A DNA stretch of 43,036 nucleotides from Saccoglossus kowalevskii (GCF_000003605.2 NW_003105114.1:28027-71062), one strand, 5' to 3'. Positions 12,980 through 27,018 are shown, counted from the stretch's first letter. Notes: generated by a model from the letters alone, not told the origin. Numbers and translations are program-made.

Positions 12980-15900
12980 GTACAATGAGGTGACGAGCAG
13001 ATGAGTAAAATACCTTTTCAATATGTATAGTCACACAGCCGATGAACACAACGCGTAAATTAACATAGTCATGGCCCAACCCCCTACATGCTATGCGTAT
13101 GACACACCAAATCAATGGGACAACTTAAAACAGAGAAATTAGAAATCTAAGACATGACCGGAACATTGATTGGAAAAAGTCGGCTAATGCTCTTTACAGA
13201 TTGGTGTCCGATTCGAAACATTTACAGTTATGTTTACTAAGGGCGATAGGTGTCGATTACACGAACACAGTATTAATGCTCTACTGCACTGAAGTGACAA
13301 AGAGTGCCCATTTGCATAATTTGCAAATGAATGCATAGAGTACGCATAGAGTAATCCTTTTGCTAAAACTTAAATTGGCATGGATTGGGTGCTGACATTT
13401 AAAAAAAAAGATTATGAACATACTAGAAAAACCACAATGAACAGACAATAGTGCTAGTGTTTATGTGTTATTTCAGTTTCATAGAAGCAATACACTGGGA
13501 CCAGAGTCATGTCACAAATAGATTGTCAAATATACTGTTTAGAGACATGTAAAAAACAAATATATACAAGAGTGAGAAAAATACTATGAATAAAGTAAAC
13601 AATTTAATAATTTGCTGATAATTGGTTTGAAATGAGTGACACAAAAAAGACTAGCAACTTGTTTATCTTAACAATCATGTCATTATAGCCCAACTAAGAA
13701 GCATAAGTTACAGCGTGCCGTAATTTTACGAGGCAAATTCATCGTACCATAATAGGAAATGCGAATTCCAAATATGGAACGATTACGTGTGGAAGCTTCC
13801 TCTAATAATAGAAACAAACATGGCAGCCCGGGGGGTTTGACTGGACCCCATACAAAAATGTTCGCTCAATCTGTTCTAAACTTTTTTGTATTTCGCCATT
13901 CTCATGATGTGTACGTGGGTGGAAAAGATGTATAATAAGAAGCCTAACGAAAACAGTACAGCGGGAGTATCATTTATTCTCGGGAGAGATATGTCTTCTC
14001 TAACACATGACTGTTCATTATTTTTTTTATTTCGTTTGCTCAAAAATCGCTCAACTCTGTTAGATTTTCTATGAATAAAATATCAATAATTGTCACTGTT
14101 CTGATTCTTCGACGCTATAAAGTGACAGGATGTGTAAGGATTTCTGATGACCTTAGTTTGATAACGCAACGTCTAATCAACAAAAGGGAGACGCATATAT
14201 CTGCAATTTCAGATATCTGTCCGTAGATTAAACAACATGCAATATTTTAACGTCATGGTATTCGCATTCAATTGATAATGTCGTTGTGGCAGTGTATTTG
14301 ACACATTTAATGCTCTTGCGCAGATTCGACAATATTCCGCTATTTTGAATGGTGTAGGTCGAATGTAGGTCGTTTATAAGTAATCTTGAAATGAAACTCA
14401 TTTGACCATTCTGTTTCCGCATAATGTTTTTTTTTCAAATTGTTGGTAATATGCTGACCTACAGAGGTCACTTTTGTTTAGTATCAACAATTGGCAACAT
14501 TCACAGTTTGTAAGCCTTAAATTCGAAAGAGAGTGATATTATGAAAAAAATATTAGATGAAATTTTACTTTCATAATAGTGATTAACCATTTCCACATAA
14601 CACCTTTTGGCTGCCAATAGTATCTAATTATTTAATAACGTATGATTAAAAATATTGACGTTTGTTATTTTTTTTTTTTTTTGCATAAATGATAGAAATT
14701 TTACAACGGCAGAACATATTCGATGAATTGTATGTTATATATTGATTTGATCGAGAGATAACAATATCTGGCATTTCTGATGGTTCTGTATAAGTTGGTA
14801 AATTAATGCCCCGTTTCGAAAGGTTTTACTTGAAATGAAGTCGACATTGGACACAATACAACAGACTTGTATCAACAAAGGTTGAGTATGACTGGCGATA
14901 ACCAAATAAACACCCATCAACCTACCTATATTTCCGCAGGTGCTGCTTTTTGTAATATACAAACGTTTTCTTGTTTCTTTCAAATTACAATCTACTTCCG
15001 CAATATCTGAAGCTTTGAAGTTTGGTATATAAAGGCCGTTTCCCAACAACTGTGTTATGTTCGTCAAGTGTTTCATGCCCCAGGGTAAGCTACAAGATCA
15101 TATATCAGACAATGAGGCGCTCGGAGAACAGAATGTACGTCAACAACAATTTGATTTAATATTGTGAAAGATATCGGGTCGCACAGTGCTTTATGATGTT
15201 TACGTTCGTAACAAACCGACAGAAACTGTTACCGTTTAGATAACAGTAACCCTACCTGACAGGTGAGTTCATCAACCTTATCAAGGCCCTGTGTATTTTG
15301 AAAGCATTCTGATAGACCCTGTCCATCACTACTAAATAATGTTGATCCGCGTTCATTTATTATGATTTACAAATTACGTTGCAATCACTAGATTCATTCT
15401 GGAATTTCACACAGGTAATATAGTTCAATTTCAAGGGATACTAGGATTGTCTGCATGTTTTATTTTAGTGATATACAAACAATCTATGCGATATAACTAC
15501 AAGTATGATTATAAATCGTTATTTATCCTTTAGTCCCGTTAAATGTCTAACTTTATACAGAACGCATTAGTTTTGATTATGTTAACATGTTATATATTAA
15601 TATTTCAGATATGATTCCAGGAATATAACATACAGGTAAAATATCACATCTTCGCTTCATATGCTAAATGAAGCGTCCGTCAACAATACAATGTTACTCA
15701 GACATATCTTATTTTGAAAGGTAAGTAAATCAATAGTGCAATACAAATATTATGTATGATTTGGTTGTTCATACATTTATATGTATATATTCAAAAATCG
15801 TTAATTGAACCGGCATTATTGTTGAACAATAGATTGTGTGCAGTAGTTCACGTACTTGATACAGAATACGTTGTACATAACATCTTTTATTTGAAATACG

Positions 15901-17976
15901 ACGATCAGAGATCACAAGCACTCGATGCCAATGCCACAAATAAATATTAATCATTTTATCAGCCATATTTTGTATACTAATATCTCTCTACGTATTTGTG
16001 TACATACAATTTATGAGTAATGCTCTGAAGAATTTGCTCGTTATTCATATTTAATAATCACTGAGTCATATAAATATTTATTATTAATTAGTCGGGTTCG
16101 TCACTCATAAACTGCCGGCATAGCTTTGGTGATAAGTTCAACTCAATTTGACATCAGCAGTTTATCGAATATAATGTTGCCAATAAATGACAAAACCCTA
16201 CACCTAACCCTACATTAAATCTCGAAACGGGGTCCTAGTTATAATTATGATGCAGTTCATGTTCTAAATGGTTGTAGGACACTGACATTCTGCAAACATA
16301 CAATATCTGTAGATATTAGGAGTACATACGGGTTCTACGTAGAATAGTAATAATGACTGACGGATATCTCACTGACAACATTGTAATTAATAGTAATTTA
16401 TTTTATTCAGGATAATGATTATTTTAAAATCAATCACAGACACTAGTGTGGTTAGAAGATTACTTAGGATTATGTATGGTAGTGTTGAACTGCGAACGGC
16501 ACATCAGGATAATGAAAAAGCGATCTTAATGTAATATGACCCGTCAGGATAAATCTCGCGTGGTGTCAAATGCTTTCTTTGTGTGGGATAAATGCATGCT
16601 GTAGCGGACAAATGTAATGGCATCTAGATTAGTTGTAAACATATTGTAAATGACTCAAATTAAATTAAAGAGTATTGAAAATAATAACAAAGCCCGGAAA
16701 CTTAATAAATGCAGAGAATGAACTACACGATATAGGCATGTGGACGATAATATACATAAAACTTAATTGCCAGTACAGTTTTTATTCATATTTCGAAAAC
16801 AAACACGTGTTATTTACACTTCAGATCTGATTAATACCGAATGTACAGGACAATTAACTATATTGGTAGCATCATTCGAAATGACACTCTGAAATCTGCA
16901 CATTTCAACAAGTTTATGAGTGGATACGTGGAAGTCTCTGATGCATTTTACGCACATTTAAGTACAAATTATGTGAACATCACATTATATGCATTCAACT
17001 AGGTATTCAAAGAATACACTTTGTGTCTTGCCTTTGTGTGTGTACTAGATTATTCTCCTCCAGTCCTAACGCTAGGTCCAACGACAGCTAATTGAAAATC
17101 ATCCATAATGCCTGGCGTTAATTACAGAAATTATATTTCCGATACATATATCTGACGATGGTAATCAATCTTCAAAAACACCACACACTAGAGAAAATAT
17201 CATTGTTAGATTGTTTCGCAGACCATTCTGTCATATATTACAAAGAAATACAACTTCCCGAATAAAGGAAAGATGGGGGAACGACAGTGTTTTATGAAAC
17301 TATTACTCAGCAAGCTTATGGACATTTTCTTACACTACCTTAGCAAATTCAGAAGAGCTAAGATCCAACATTCCAGCGTGTCCATACTATGATAGGAATC
17401 TTTAGTGATTTTTCGCATGGATTCCATAATGCGATATAGACAATGAGTATTGGTATATTTGTCTCGTGTCATTATCATCTCCACAGCTGACTTTCTCCGC
17501 GTGAAGTTATACCGTGGTCTTCATTTGTACGTCATACACTTGATGGAGTATAGTAATCGATACAATGCCAAGTAGAGGATTCAACGCACACTGATGCAAT
17601 GAAATCTTTCTAGCATGTTAAAACCTTAATAATTGTCAATCATTTTATCTGTCGTCTTTTGTATACGTGCATTATTAGCGTAGAGTCACAGTATAAGTCA
17701 ATTTTGCGGCGGCTAGTCATTCGAGTCAACCGACGGAATTTGTTTCTAAACATGTTGGCTACGGTTTATCAGAATAAGGACATTCATTTTTTTGAATCGT
17801 AGACATTTGTGTGAAAACAAATTCAGATAAAAACATGTATTGAACAAAAAAATGTCCTGGCGGTTTTCACAAGTGATTATACAAAACTTGTAAAGCACCT
17901 TATAAATTATTTTCCATGCTCTTTCAGGAACGACTTTTACATCTATTATTTACTTCCTAAATAGCAATATGTGTGC
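12980..17976. other. Non-coding stretch, no gene recognised
   Basis: No recognisable gene. The longest frame (minus strand, 14735-15076, 113 codons) shows no known domain. A poly(T) run lies near 14668-14682. Strong splice-site matches on the plus strand at 15262/15263, 15608/15609 and 15720/15721 are described as a finding. ATAAACTGC at 16107-16115 has an inverted partner at 16157-16165. Confidence 0.55.
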
Positions 17977-18045
17977 GATATAACTCTTCGCACCCAGGGG
18001 ATATAACTCTTCGCACCCAGGGGATATAACTTTTCGGACCCAGGG
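17977..18045. repeat. 23-bp tandem repeat, three copies
   Basis: The unit GATATAACTCTTCGCACCCA plus GGG is present at 17977-17999 and 18000-18022 (identical) and at 18023-18045 with two substitutions. It is a minisatellite seed in unique DNA. The 23-base period is not a multiple of three, so the overlapping minus-strand frame here is not built of repeated peptide units and is unlikely to be coding. Confidence 0.93.
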
Positions 18046-19245
18046 CCAACACCACTACATCAGCAATGTAAATAATTGCTACTTTTTTTTCTTCGAGCCT
18101 TGGTAATTTTTCTCGCTGTATTGTCACTGGGTGGCTACTATATTTTATTCTGATTGATTTCATTGCATTTTGGTGTGTATAATGTTCTTGACAACATAAT
18201 GCATAATGGATATAACTTTCACGCGTACAATGAAAACGGTCGATATAGACAGGCTACGTTGTCAGTTAGCGATATGCAGTAAGCGAATTGAAATGACCTC
18301 TGACAAAAAAAAAACAACTATTACATATTGGAATTCTTTAAAGAAGCAATTTTCTTTCCTTTTATGAATACAGATTACAAGCATTATTTCTGTGAGTGTG
18401 TCTTATTGAATAATGGTTCACAACAAGAAAGCTATTTTACCTCATTTCATTACCTACTTTGGAATACGTTGCAATGCGTTCATCAATTTGACAGTTCAAA
18501 TGGTATCGTGCTACATTGTAAGCTACATCATTTTCTTGTGAGAGAAGAGAATAAATACCAACGATATGGTACGAGGAAAACAGATCCAATCCAAATGTCG
18601 TCGACAATTAAAATTACATTTCCAATTTTAGGTTAAATTAAAGTTAACTTGAATTTTTGAAAAGTACACATTGATTCGTTATTACACGCTCTATTTTCAG
18701 TGAAACATACTCAAACACGAGTTGCGAAAATATTTTGTTTAAGGATTTACTTCATTTTCATCAGTAATCTTACATTTTATTTCTATTTTATATATGAAAA
18801 CATCTCAAATGAACACAGCCGTCTTTAAGCTCATAAGGTCTATTTTCCGGTTAAATCTGGTTTGAAATTCCAATCTTAATAATGCAATGTTGCTGAATTA
18901 TTTGAATATAAATGATATTCATATTGTGCATTTCGTTAAGAAAAGTTGTGTTAGAGTCATTTGCAAATAATATATGACTATTGTGGCAAAATATATATCT
19001 TGATCAACTTATATTTACAAAATGTTTTAATTATCTTGCCCGACAAAAAATGTTTAATTTGTTATATGACTCCGCGATGTATGCGCATTATATGAGCGTT
19101 CGTACACCTAGTGATGTATGTACATCTTGATAGCGCTGTGACGTGAAAGTGGATTCGAGAAAAATAGGATTCTTATATCATTACAATGAATTACCAACAC
19201 ATTAATTAACACAACTATTAACACATTAACCTTGGTTTACCAAGA
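18046..19245. other. Non-coding stretch, no gene recognised
   Basis: A plus-strand frame of 102 codons (18328-18636) has no recognisable domain and is rich in F, H, Y and N as expected from A+T-rich chance sequence. The 16-mer TGAAAACATCTCAAAT near 18795 recurs near 21707, which may be a trace of an old dispersed repeat. Nothing else seen. Confidence 0.55.
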
Positions 19246-19259
19246 TCAACACGTGTTGA
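19246..19259. promoter_or_regulatory. 14-bp palindrome with E-box core
   Basis: TCAACACGTGTTGA is a perfect 14-base palindrome centred on CACGTG, an E-box of the kind bound by bHLH proteins. The short inverted repeat CTTGGTTTACCAAG lies immediately to the left (about 19231-19244), and AACACATTAA is repeated further left. The motif cluster is visible; any regulatory role is inference. Confidence 0.3.
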
Positions 19260-19554
19260 CAAATAACAAGCTTTGCAAAAGTACTTTTTAACAATCACTG
19301 TCTCGTTAATTTGTAAATTTGTATGTGCTTCAATTTTTATTCGTTTCTGTCTACTGGGAGGATGTGATAAAGGCGTTATTGACAACGTGCAGATAAGGAC
19401 AAATAATGTTGTCATCACCAGATTGCGATGTGTATAGGGAATGCATGGACATTCCCAACCACTTTGATCGAGGCATTTGTAAACTTCTGTAAATGAACTT
19501 ATGTTAACACGAAAACGTGAATGCATATGTAATTTTTTGGTAACAAATGTTCAC

Positions 19555-19602
19555 AACAGGGCTTATAACATAGAAAATTACACAGAGAGGAATAGCCCTG
19601 TT
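19555..19602. repeat. Hairpin with 9-bp stem
   Basis: AACAGGGCT at 19555-19563 is perfectly complementary to AGCCCTGTT at 19594-19602, separated by 30 bases. The flanks (CAC on the left, CTGTG on the right) extend the symmetry if a small gap is allowed. No poly(T) or other RNA polymerase III signal fixes it as an RNA gene. Confidence 0.55.
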
Positions 19603-21359
19603 TCTGTGTCGCTGATATAAATAATATATTTCTCATGTTTTGTTATTTTAAGATATGTTTGTATGTCCGCTATTGAATGTCATCAATTGTTATTGTATCT
19701 GCAGATTGCATCTGAAATACTGACGGTACATATAGTATGTATATTTATATATATGTCAACACAAAAACACAATGTGTGTGTGATCAGTTCCTTGTTATAA
19801 TGACATTATGGTGATGTAATGCTGCATTTTGGTATCAAACAAACCTGGTCGAATACACGCACATGGAGACTGTAACAGTTGTTTCTGAAAGTTGAATTCG
19901 TATGAATGAATGTGATCTATATTATTTCGCATAGTCACTAAATTAATAATTAGTGTTTAATGAGAGGAATAGTTCACAATCGATATAGCATTACAGTGAA
20001 GATACACATTCCCGTAGATGTAACTATGTCTATTTTACCGAATATTAATAGTTATGTTCACATCCCGGTGATGCTTGGTATTGAACCCGTTCTCGGATGT
20101 TTCTCTCGCTTTGTTTACAAGAACAGCTAAGTATTTTATTAAGGTAGAAAACATCCCTGTTTACAAGTAATGGGTATTGTTTGGCAACATATAAGAAGCT
20201 ATGTAACCTAAACAGTAGCAGCAATTACTATTATGACAAGGCATTGCACGTGTGCAGTATATTGTTATATTCAACAGCATCCCTTGCTTAAGACGCAAAG
20301 CAAAATATTTATTTTTTATTACTTAGTTACAGTTTGATTTGCGCTAATGCTTGAAACTATATTCAGCAATAACTGTTCAGAAGTATATATTTTCTTCATT
20401 TGAAAATGAAAGAATCTGTAACAGTTGACACGGCCTTTGATGTCGAAAACAACTTAATGAATGTACAACGGTTAGTCCCATAAAAGCAGGCAAAAGACTA
20501 TACATGTGGCGAAAAAACAAAACAAGCAAAGCCAAAGCCTTGAACGTACAAAATATTACGTCTATGTAGTTTTCATTTACGATCAATTAGGGTCTGATGT
20601 GAGTGGGTTGAGATGGTCTGGTTTATTCAACTTGTTTGCGAAATATCTTGAAAATTTTAAAATGTCGTGTGGCTTTCGATTGTGGGACAGTGTAGTGCGT
20701 GAGACAAATGAGTTTCGATGTAGTGTCCCAAGCGCAAACAAACACAGGAATCAGCCTGCGAAATGACTTTGAAATGAACATCGATCATTCCTTACATAAT
20801 GTATTATTGATTTTGTTGACACATATGTGGCACACGTTCCATATTTGTGCAATAAAAGATACATTCATTTTCGTATAATAATTCGAAAACGTCTTGAGTT
20901 TCGTGTCAGACTACCACAATTTACAATAAACTACTTATTTGATAAATATTTTATTTTAGATAACATTCCCAAGTGTTCCAAACACAATATAGGTAGGTGA
21001 CTATCGGTAGACTGTGACCTTTCCCAAATTAAACAGATGACTATGCTAAATCAGGTTAGATGAGTTTATTTCAACGAACGAACAGCTCCCAATTTGTAAA
21101 CTCCTCAATCACTCAACACTTGTCTAAATTTACCTTAAACTCATTCGTCTAATTGGATGGCAATTCCACGTGTCTATTGCCAACAATGTATCACAGACGG
21201 TCGTGACGGATGGGAAATGTGGCAAATTAACATGTAGAATCAGAATTATTAAATGAAATTTGTTCACTAATATATGTAGAGAGGCTGATAAATTGACTGT
21301 CCTAATTGTGTATTGACGAAGCTCGTCTATATATCATCATAGTTGTTTCATGAGGACTG
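19603..21359. other. Non-coding stretch, no gene recognised
   Basis: No recognisable coding region, RNA gene or element. Frames of 69 and 86 codons near 20.4-20.77 kb overlap on opposite strands and have no supporting features. Confidence 0.55.
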
Positions 21360-21405
21360 ATTAGATTATCAACTGCTTTGTTTGAATACATCATGATAAT
21401 CTAAT
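21360..21405. repeat. Hairpin with perfect 12-bp stem
   Basis: ATTAGATTATCA at 21360-21371 is perfectly complementary to TGATAATCTAAT at 21394-21405, with a 22-base loop. The stem contains GATTA/TAATC, the core of some homeodomain sites. It is too short for a confident microRNA precursor call. It may be a simple chance or mutational palindrome in A+T-rich DNA. Confidence 0.6.
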
Positions 21406-22529
21406 TATTTAACGAAATTCGATCTGCTCTTTGTTCTTGACATTTGCCGAAGCATAAAATTCACAATGAAACCCACACGTTCTTATTTAAAGAAACGTCG
21501 CATGCCTTTCGAGTCACACAATTTATTCAGCAGTAATGCAATTTAATATCATGATGTATCGTGTGTGTTCAAACAATGCTGATACACAAGAACATAGTTG
21601 ATTTCAAAGGCGTATGAAGTCTTTTTTTTCTAAACTGATACAAATCGATATACTTCTCATATGCTATTCGTTTCATGGAAGTAATTCTACTTTAAAATAC
21701 TATCTGAAAACATCTCAAATTAATGTGTTTAGAAGCAGACACATAAACCATAAGTCACGACACCATGATTTTTTTGTTTTAATTGCTCTATCTTGCGAGT
21801 TTATCTAGAATATATCTATTTATAATACAGCGAACGACGGATTGTTTTAAATATCTCACGCTGCAATTTAGTCTGCTCGAAAATCGAACTTCAGAAAACT
21901 GGAATTTTGTTTGATTACTTTTATTGTTGTCAATATGTATTCTTGTTAAATAATGCATTAAAAGGGATTATATGTAAAATGGTCCAAACATATTCTTTTT
22001 AGCATATTTTCGTGTTGACATGTGTTCAAATAATATAAATGATGTGCCACTCAAATGCCCTCAAACTACTTTCACAAAAAAACGATTGATATTATCAAAT
22101 ATGTTTTATTCACTTTACAAACGAGTATAATTGTGCTCGAGTAGGCATGTTATTATTAGTACTTTCCAATGGAAATTATTTTTGTCGTACGATGCACTAT
22201 TAATATGACTGAATAAATTAATATGATTTTAAACTGAATTATGATCACTATAGTTAGAACAATAACAATAAATGCTGGATAATTTTGTGTCATTATTTGC
22301 TATGATTGGTACTTAACTACGATGTACTCTGATGACACGAATTCAGAATGGAAAACAATTGTGGAAAGAAATCATAAAAACAAAGCTCTTATCCAACATT
22401 TGATCAACGTTTTATGTCGTCCTTAGGCTTGAAAAAAAAGTGTTCTGCAGTCAACTGCTGCAACGTTCACATTCAGTGCACGCAACACTTCACTTCTTTT
22501 GCGATTTATCTTTCCTGAGAAATCTGGTG

Positions 22530-22537
22530 TGACGTCA
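22530..22537. promoter_or_regulatory. Consensus cAMP-response element
   Basis: TGACGTCA, the full palindromic CRE bound by CREB/ATF factors. The motif followed by CGG recurs at 25451, and TGACGTCA alone at 29102. No promoter is recognised nearby, so function is uncertain. Confidence 0.2.
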
Positions 22538-25450
22538 CGGGGTCTTTAATTAAAGTCCCTTGCATTTGTGGCACGTTCTAATCCAGTTTTCTGGGTACAA
22601 TCGTGCAATCACCTTGGTTCATCGTGTTCGATATGTTTATTTTGAAATGCAGTACATAGCTACCCAGTTGTGTTTGACAGTGTATGTGATGACAGTAACT
22701 GAATGTAGAATGTTAATTACTATGCAAGCCATATATGGTTACATGGCTTGGATTCATAGTAGATACAGCTTTTTGTAATTTTCAAAACGAGCGTGTCGAG
22801 TGTGTAAATACCGTTGTTTTTTGCTTCTGGATGTAATAGGCCACCACTGAAACAGATCGAGAGATTTATTTTACTTTATAATATCGTAAACATTATATTT
22901 TGTTCAAATATAACATAAGAGTACAGTCACCGCGCTTAGTGGTATACTTTTCGCACAGAACATTTGTCAAACATTCTTGAAATCGTAGAATTCTTCACTC
23001 TCGTGAAAATAACATAGTACTTAGCAACATTATGATGGAAACAATATGTTTATCATAAAATCATAGGTTGTACTATTGATTGTCATGAATTATTAGAAAA
23101 AGCTTGTGATCCATATATATGAAACAGAATAATAGGGTGCATTTTCACCTCAAATTTAGGCGCAAGTTAATGCGATCCCAACCGCTGTGACAACATGTGT
23201 GCTCATTGGCATTCATATCCCATAGAGATGCAACCTGTATACGTGACATATACTTATCTGTGGTAAGTAGATATTGGAGATAAGTAAATAACATATGTAT
23301 TATTTGAAACGCCGTGATTTGAAATAGTATCAATTCGTTAATGGTAATTAACTAGGACTAGCATTTTAAATTTAGATTTGACTTTTTTCTGCATCACTCG
23401 TAATATTGTTTGTTCTATTGTTTGTGTCAATAGTGAAAAATTGAAATCGTTATTGAAAGTGTTTTCGACTGTACGTGATGTACACGATGAGAAAGGTGTG
23501 CCCTGTTGGTGTATTATTTCTAACTAATTATTTAACAAAAATAAGGTATTGCCCACAGACATGATTTCTCTAATGAAGTAACAGGAACCGCAGTGTAAGT
23601 AGTGATGATACACACACAGTGTAATACAAGTAAATCGCCGCAGTGTTGAAATTCAGAAAGATTGTTTTCAGCATTAATTCTACAATAAACCAAAACAAAA
23701 ACACAAGTTGACCTGAATATTTGGAATATCGCAACTGTCTAAAGAAACAATATTTTTAATTGACGGATGATACATGTCGACGGTGTGCAGTGAATTCCCG
23801 TTGCCCATATGCGTCACAGAAACGCGTCGTCGCTGGGGGCGCACTTTCTAATAAATGTATATATACTTTCTACTATATATTAGAGTAAATTCTTTCCATA
23901 TGAAACCGTTTTAGAGCACTAATTGATGAATTAGGAAGAAACAATAATTGAGAGAATTTCATAATAAATCATGACTACCATACTGTTAACTACACATACT
24001 AACTACATTACGCATCACAATAGTTACAATAAGATATTTTGCCATAGCAACAAATGCTTTATTTCCTAAATATTGCCATTTCCCTGGAAGTTCACACATT
24101 TTGGTATTTTTGTGACAATTATTTTTTTTCTGGATGCTGTGCAGAACCGCAGAAATAAAATAAATAAATAATAAGGAGCTCCAATGATTTTTTTAAACAA
24201 CGGCCGACTACCTTAAAATACCATAATAGTGATATTATATCTATAATAAAACTGTGACCTAGTTGCGTGTGTTAATACCAGATGTTACACTTGACAGGCA
24301 GGGTTGAATGAATGCTAGATGCTGCAACAGGTTCGTCTCATTGTTCACAAAAAAATCCTATTCCAGACATAGGGAAATTCATATTGAAAATTGTCAATGG
24401 ATGTTTAAGCATAGTTGTGACAAAATGTAGCACGAGCATGCGCAGTGTGAGCGATCACTATTTCTTTAATCTATCCAATCAACGTCACCGTATTCCCTCT
24501 GAGAGCCTTCAAGTTGATGATGTACTATACATATGTATTGTCTACAGTTAAATTAATAAATAATACATGAAAGATAATGCAAAATCCATGTAATACATGC
24601 ATGCTAAAATATTTCAAATTTATAGCATTTTAATTTGTTTTCTCATAATTAATTTAATAAATTGTGAATTTAACATACATTAAGTGTCGGAATCCAAAAG
24701 TCTGAACAAAGGGACTGAATGATTTAAGTATAACAGCTTCGTGAAAACTTTGAAGACAAATTAACCCTGACAGGTAAAGAGTACAGTTGTCTTACAGTAC
24801 TTAAGTACCTAACAAGTATCGAAAAATGACCAACAGTGACAAGGTGTGCAACATAACGCTATGATAAAGTGACATCGGTGACCTCATATCATACACCATC
24901 TATATAACTGGAGCCTGATTTGACAATAACGATATGATCCAACATCGGCAACTGATCACCAATATGACCCTCCGGACGGCCATTTTGTTTGAATACCAGT
25001 GTTTGTCTTTATCTGTGATATGTGTGATATGTTTTCGTTAAACCTTTGCACTGCGATGTACAATACAAAAACAAAATACATGTTTATAGCATTTGCTTGC
25101 AACAGTTCATAAATCGTGATATGACAGATCAATACAACCCGATTACGTTGAAGTTGCGAGAGAAGATACTATGCCGTCGATTGGCATAAAGCGGTAATTG
25201 GTATAAGCTGCAGGTTGTGTTATCATATTCAGCTTAAGGATGTTTTGAATGAATCGACAAAACTAAAAATCTGGGCAAAAATGATATAGTTCTGATGCTA
25301 TGACGGAAATTCTTCCTGAAATGCAGTTTCCTACAATTGAGTGATAACACTCATTAAGTAAAACAGTCTGGAAAAAATGACTTTGGCATTCACATAATGC
25401 TGAACAAACTTTGGTGTTTATATTTTCCTACTCAGTAAAACAATACTCAT

Positions 25451-25458
25451 TGACGTCA
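25451..25458. promoter_or_regulatory. Consensus cAMP-response element
   Basis: TGACGTCA followed by CGG, as at 22530. Isolated from any recognised gene; a motif match only. Confidence 0.2.
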
Positions 25459-26926
25459 CGGCTGTTTAGATACATCACTGGTACACATAAGCAAAAACAT
25501 TAGATAAGACATCCAGATCTAGTTATACCTTTGTGGTAGGTGGCATGAGTCAGAATATATAAGGAACGATTAGTGGTTCTAAACCCGGACCGCACTAAAA
25601 CTAATCAAAATCAAATTTCATTGATAATTACCAATAATGGAGATCAAGTAAAATAACTCAGCTATTTATTCAAATCTTAAACATCGGATTCAATGCTCCT
25701 TGAAAGCTCAAAGGTCGAACAGTTTGATAATCAAAGCAGAGTTAGGATTTCTATATGAAATTGAATTATGTATCGAATGACCTCCGTTACACACATAATC
25801 TGTGGGTCGATGATTGTTAATCAATGACTCCAGCAGTAGTATCGCTCCCAGCGTTGATGTTCATTGAGTTGAAGTAAACTAAAGTCATAACACGACTTGC
25901 CAAATATCGAATCGCAAAAATCGGCCCTGCGTCAAACAAAGAGTCACTTCGCGTATGCTACAAAACAGTGACGCCACATTATTCTCACTTCCATATGGTT
26001 ATCCTGTTATTGATATTAATCGCGTTACCATAACATGATATACACATCAAAGTCTTGTTTGTTATGCTTCTCCGAAGAAACAGTTAATGGAAAATTTTAT
26101 TTTTCATACGTAATGCGTTTGACAAAAGTCAGTAGACTTGTTGGTATTCGAAACTGCGTTGTATGCAATTATCCGTTTCCTTATACGAACTTTGTGTAAT
26201 GTTTTTGTCCCGTTTTGTTTCGTGTACATTTTCTTTATTTTATATGGGTGAGCCATTGATCAGAATGTAACGAACCTTGACAAAAAATCATGAACACGAA
26301 TTTAAGTGAATCAAGGAAGTATATTGTAATTGAATTGGATTGGACTGCGGATTGCAAACTTCAAGGTTGTAACGACAAATTAACACGGTAACATCCATTG
26401 GGAACGGAAAATGCATCAGTAAGTATAACCCAGCTGTAAATACATCATGATATCACAGCCAACATTTTTGCGAGATTTGTATTTAGTATAATGATCTTCC
26501 CTCAAGCGAATCTATCGTAGGCTAGTACCTTTCGTTGGGTATAGTTATCACACTCGTGTGCCAAAGTCTGAACAAATATAACGTGGCAATAAAATCAACG
26601 ACACTCAGATATGATACTTTTCTTTAGATGCAAATATAATTATGTTTTCGTAAAACAGTGTTTGTAAGCCTAATTAAATTATTCGCGATTGAAATTATAA
26701 TACTGCGGCTATATTAAATAAAACAATAATTTCCTGAACCTACTCTTAATCATGAGAATGCGAAGATCGCGAGTTCGCAGTGTGAAATATGTCTAGATGT
26801 GAAATATAAATGCGCGCATGAAGTCACAGATTACATTAGAGTCGCTCAATTGATTCTTTTAAATATCGAAAACAATTCTGTTTCCGTATAAGCTGTAGTT
26901 GATTAATAATGATAACCATATGATGG

Positions 26927-27018
26927 CTACACTACACTACACTACACTACACTACACTACACTACACTACACTACACTACACTACACTTCACTACACTAC
27001 ACTACACTACACTACACT
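26927..27018. repeat. (ACTAC)n pentanucleotide microsatellite
   Basis: About 18 copies of a five-base unit (ACTAC, equivalently CACTA) run without gaps, with a single interruption near 26989 where CTAC becomes CTTC. The near-perfect state suggests recent expansion. The array is strongly strand-asymmetric (no G on the plus strand) and ends at CTGTGCC. It is likely length-polymorphic. Confidence 0.97.

Larger units (their letters stand above)
21406..26926. other. Non-coding stretch, no gene recognised
   Basis: Several frames of 62-79 codons occur (for example plus 21614-21808 and 24312-24551, minus 23145-23333) without domains or credible splice context. TGACGTCA boxes at 22530 and 25451 are listed separately. 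I see no tRNA, rRNA, transposase or reverse-transcriptase signature. Confidence 0.55.

Noticed and set aside
14735-15076. 113-codon minus-strand frame
   Set aside because: Long only by comparison; no domain, signal peptide or splice context, and composition as expected for A+T-rich DNA.
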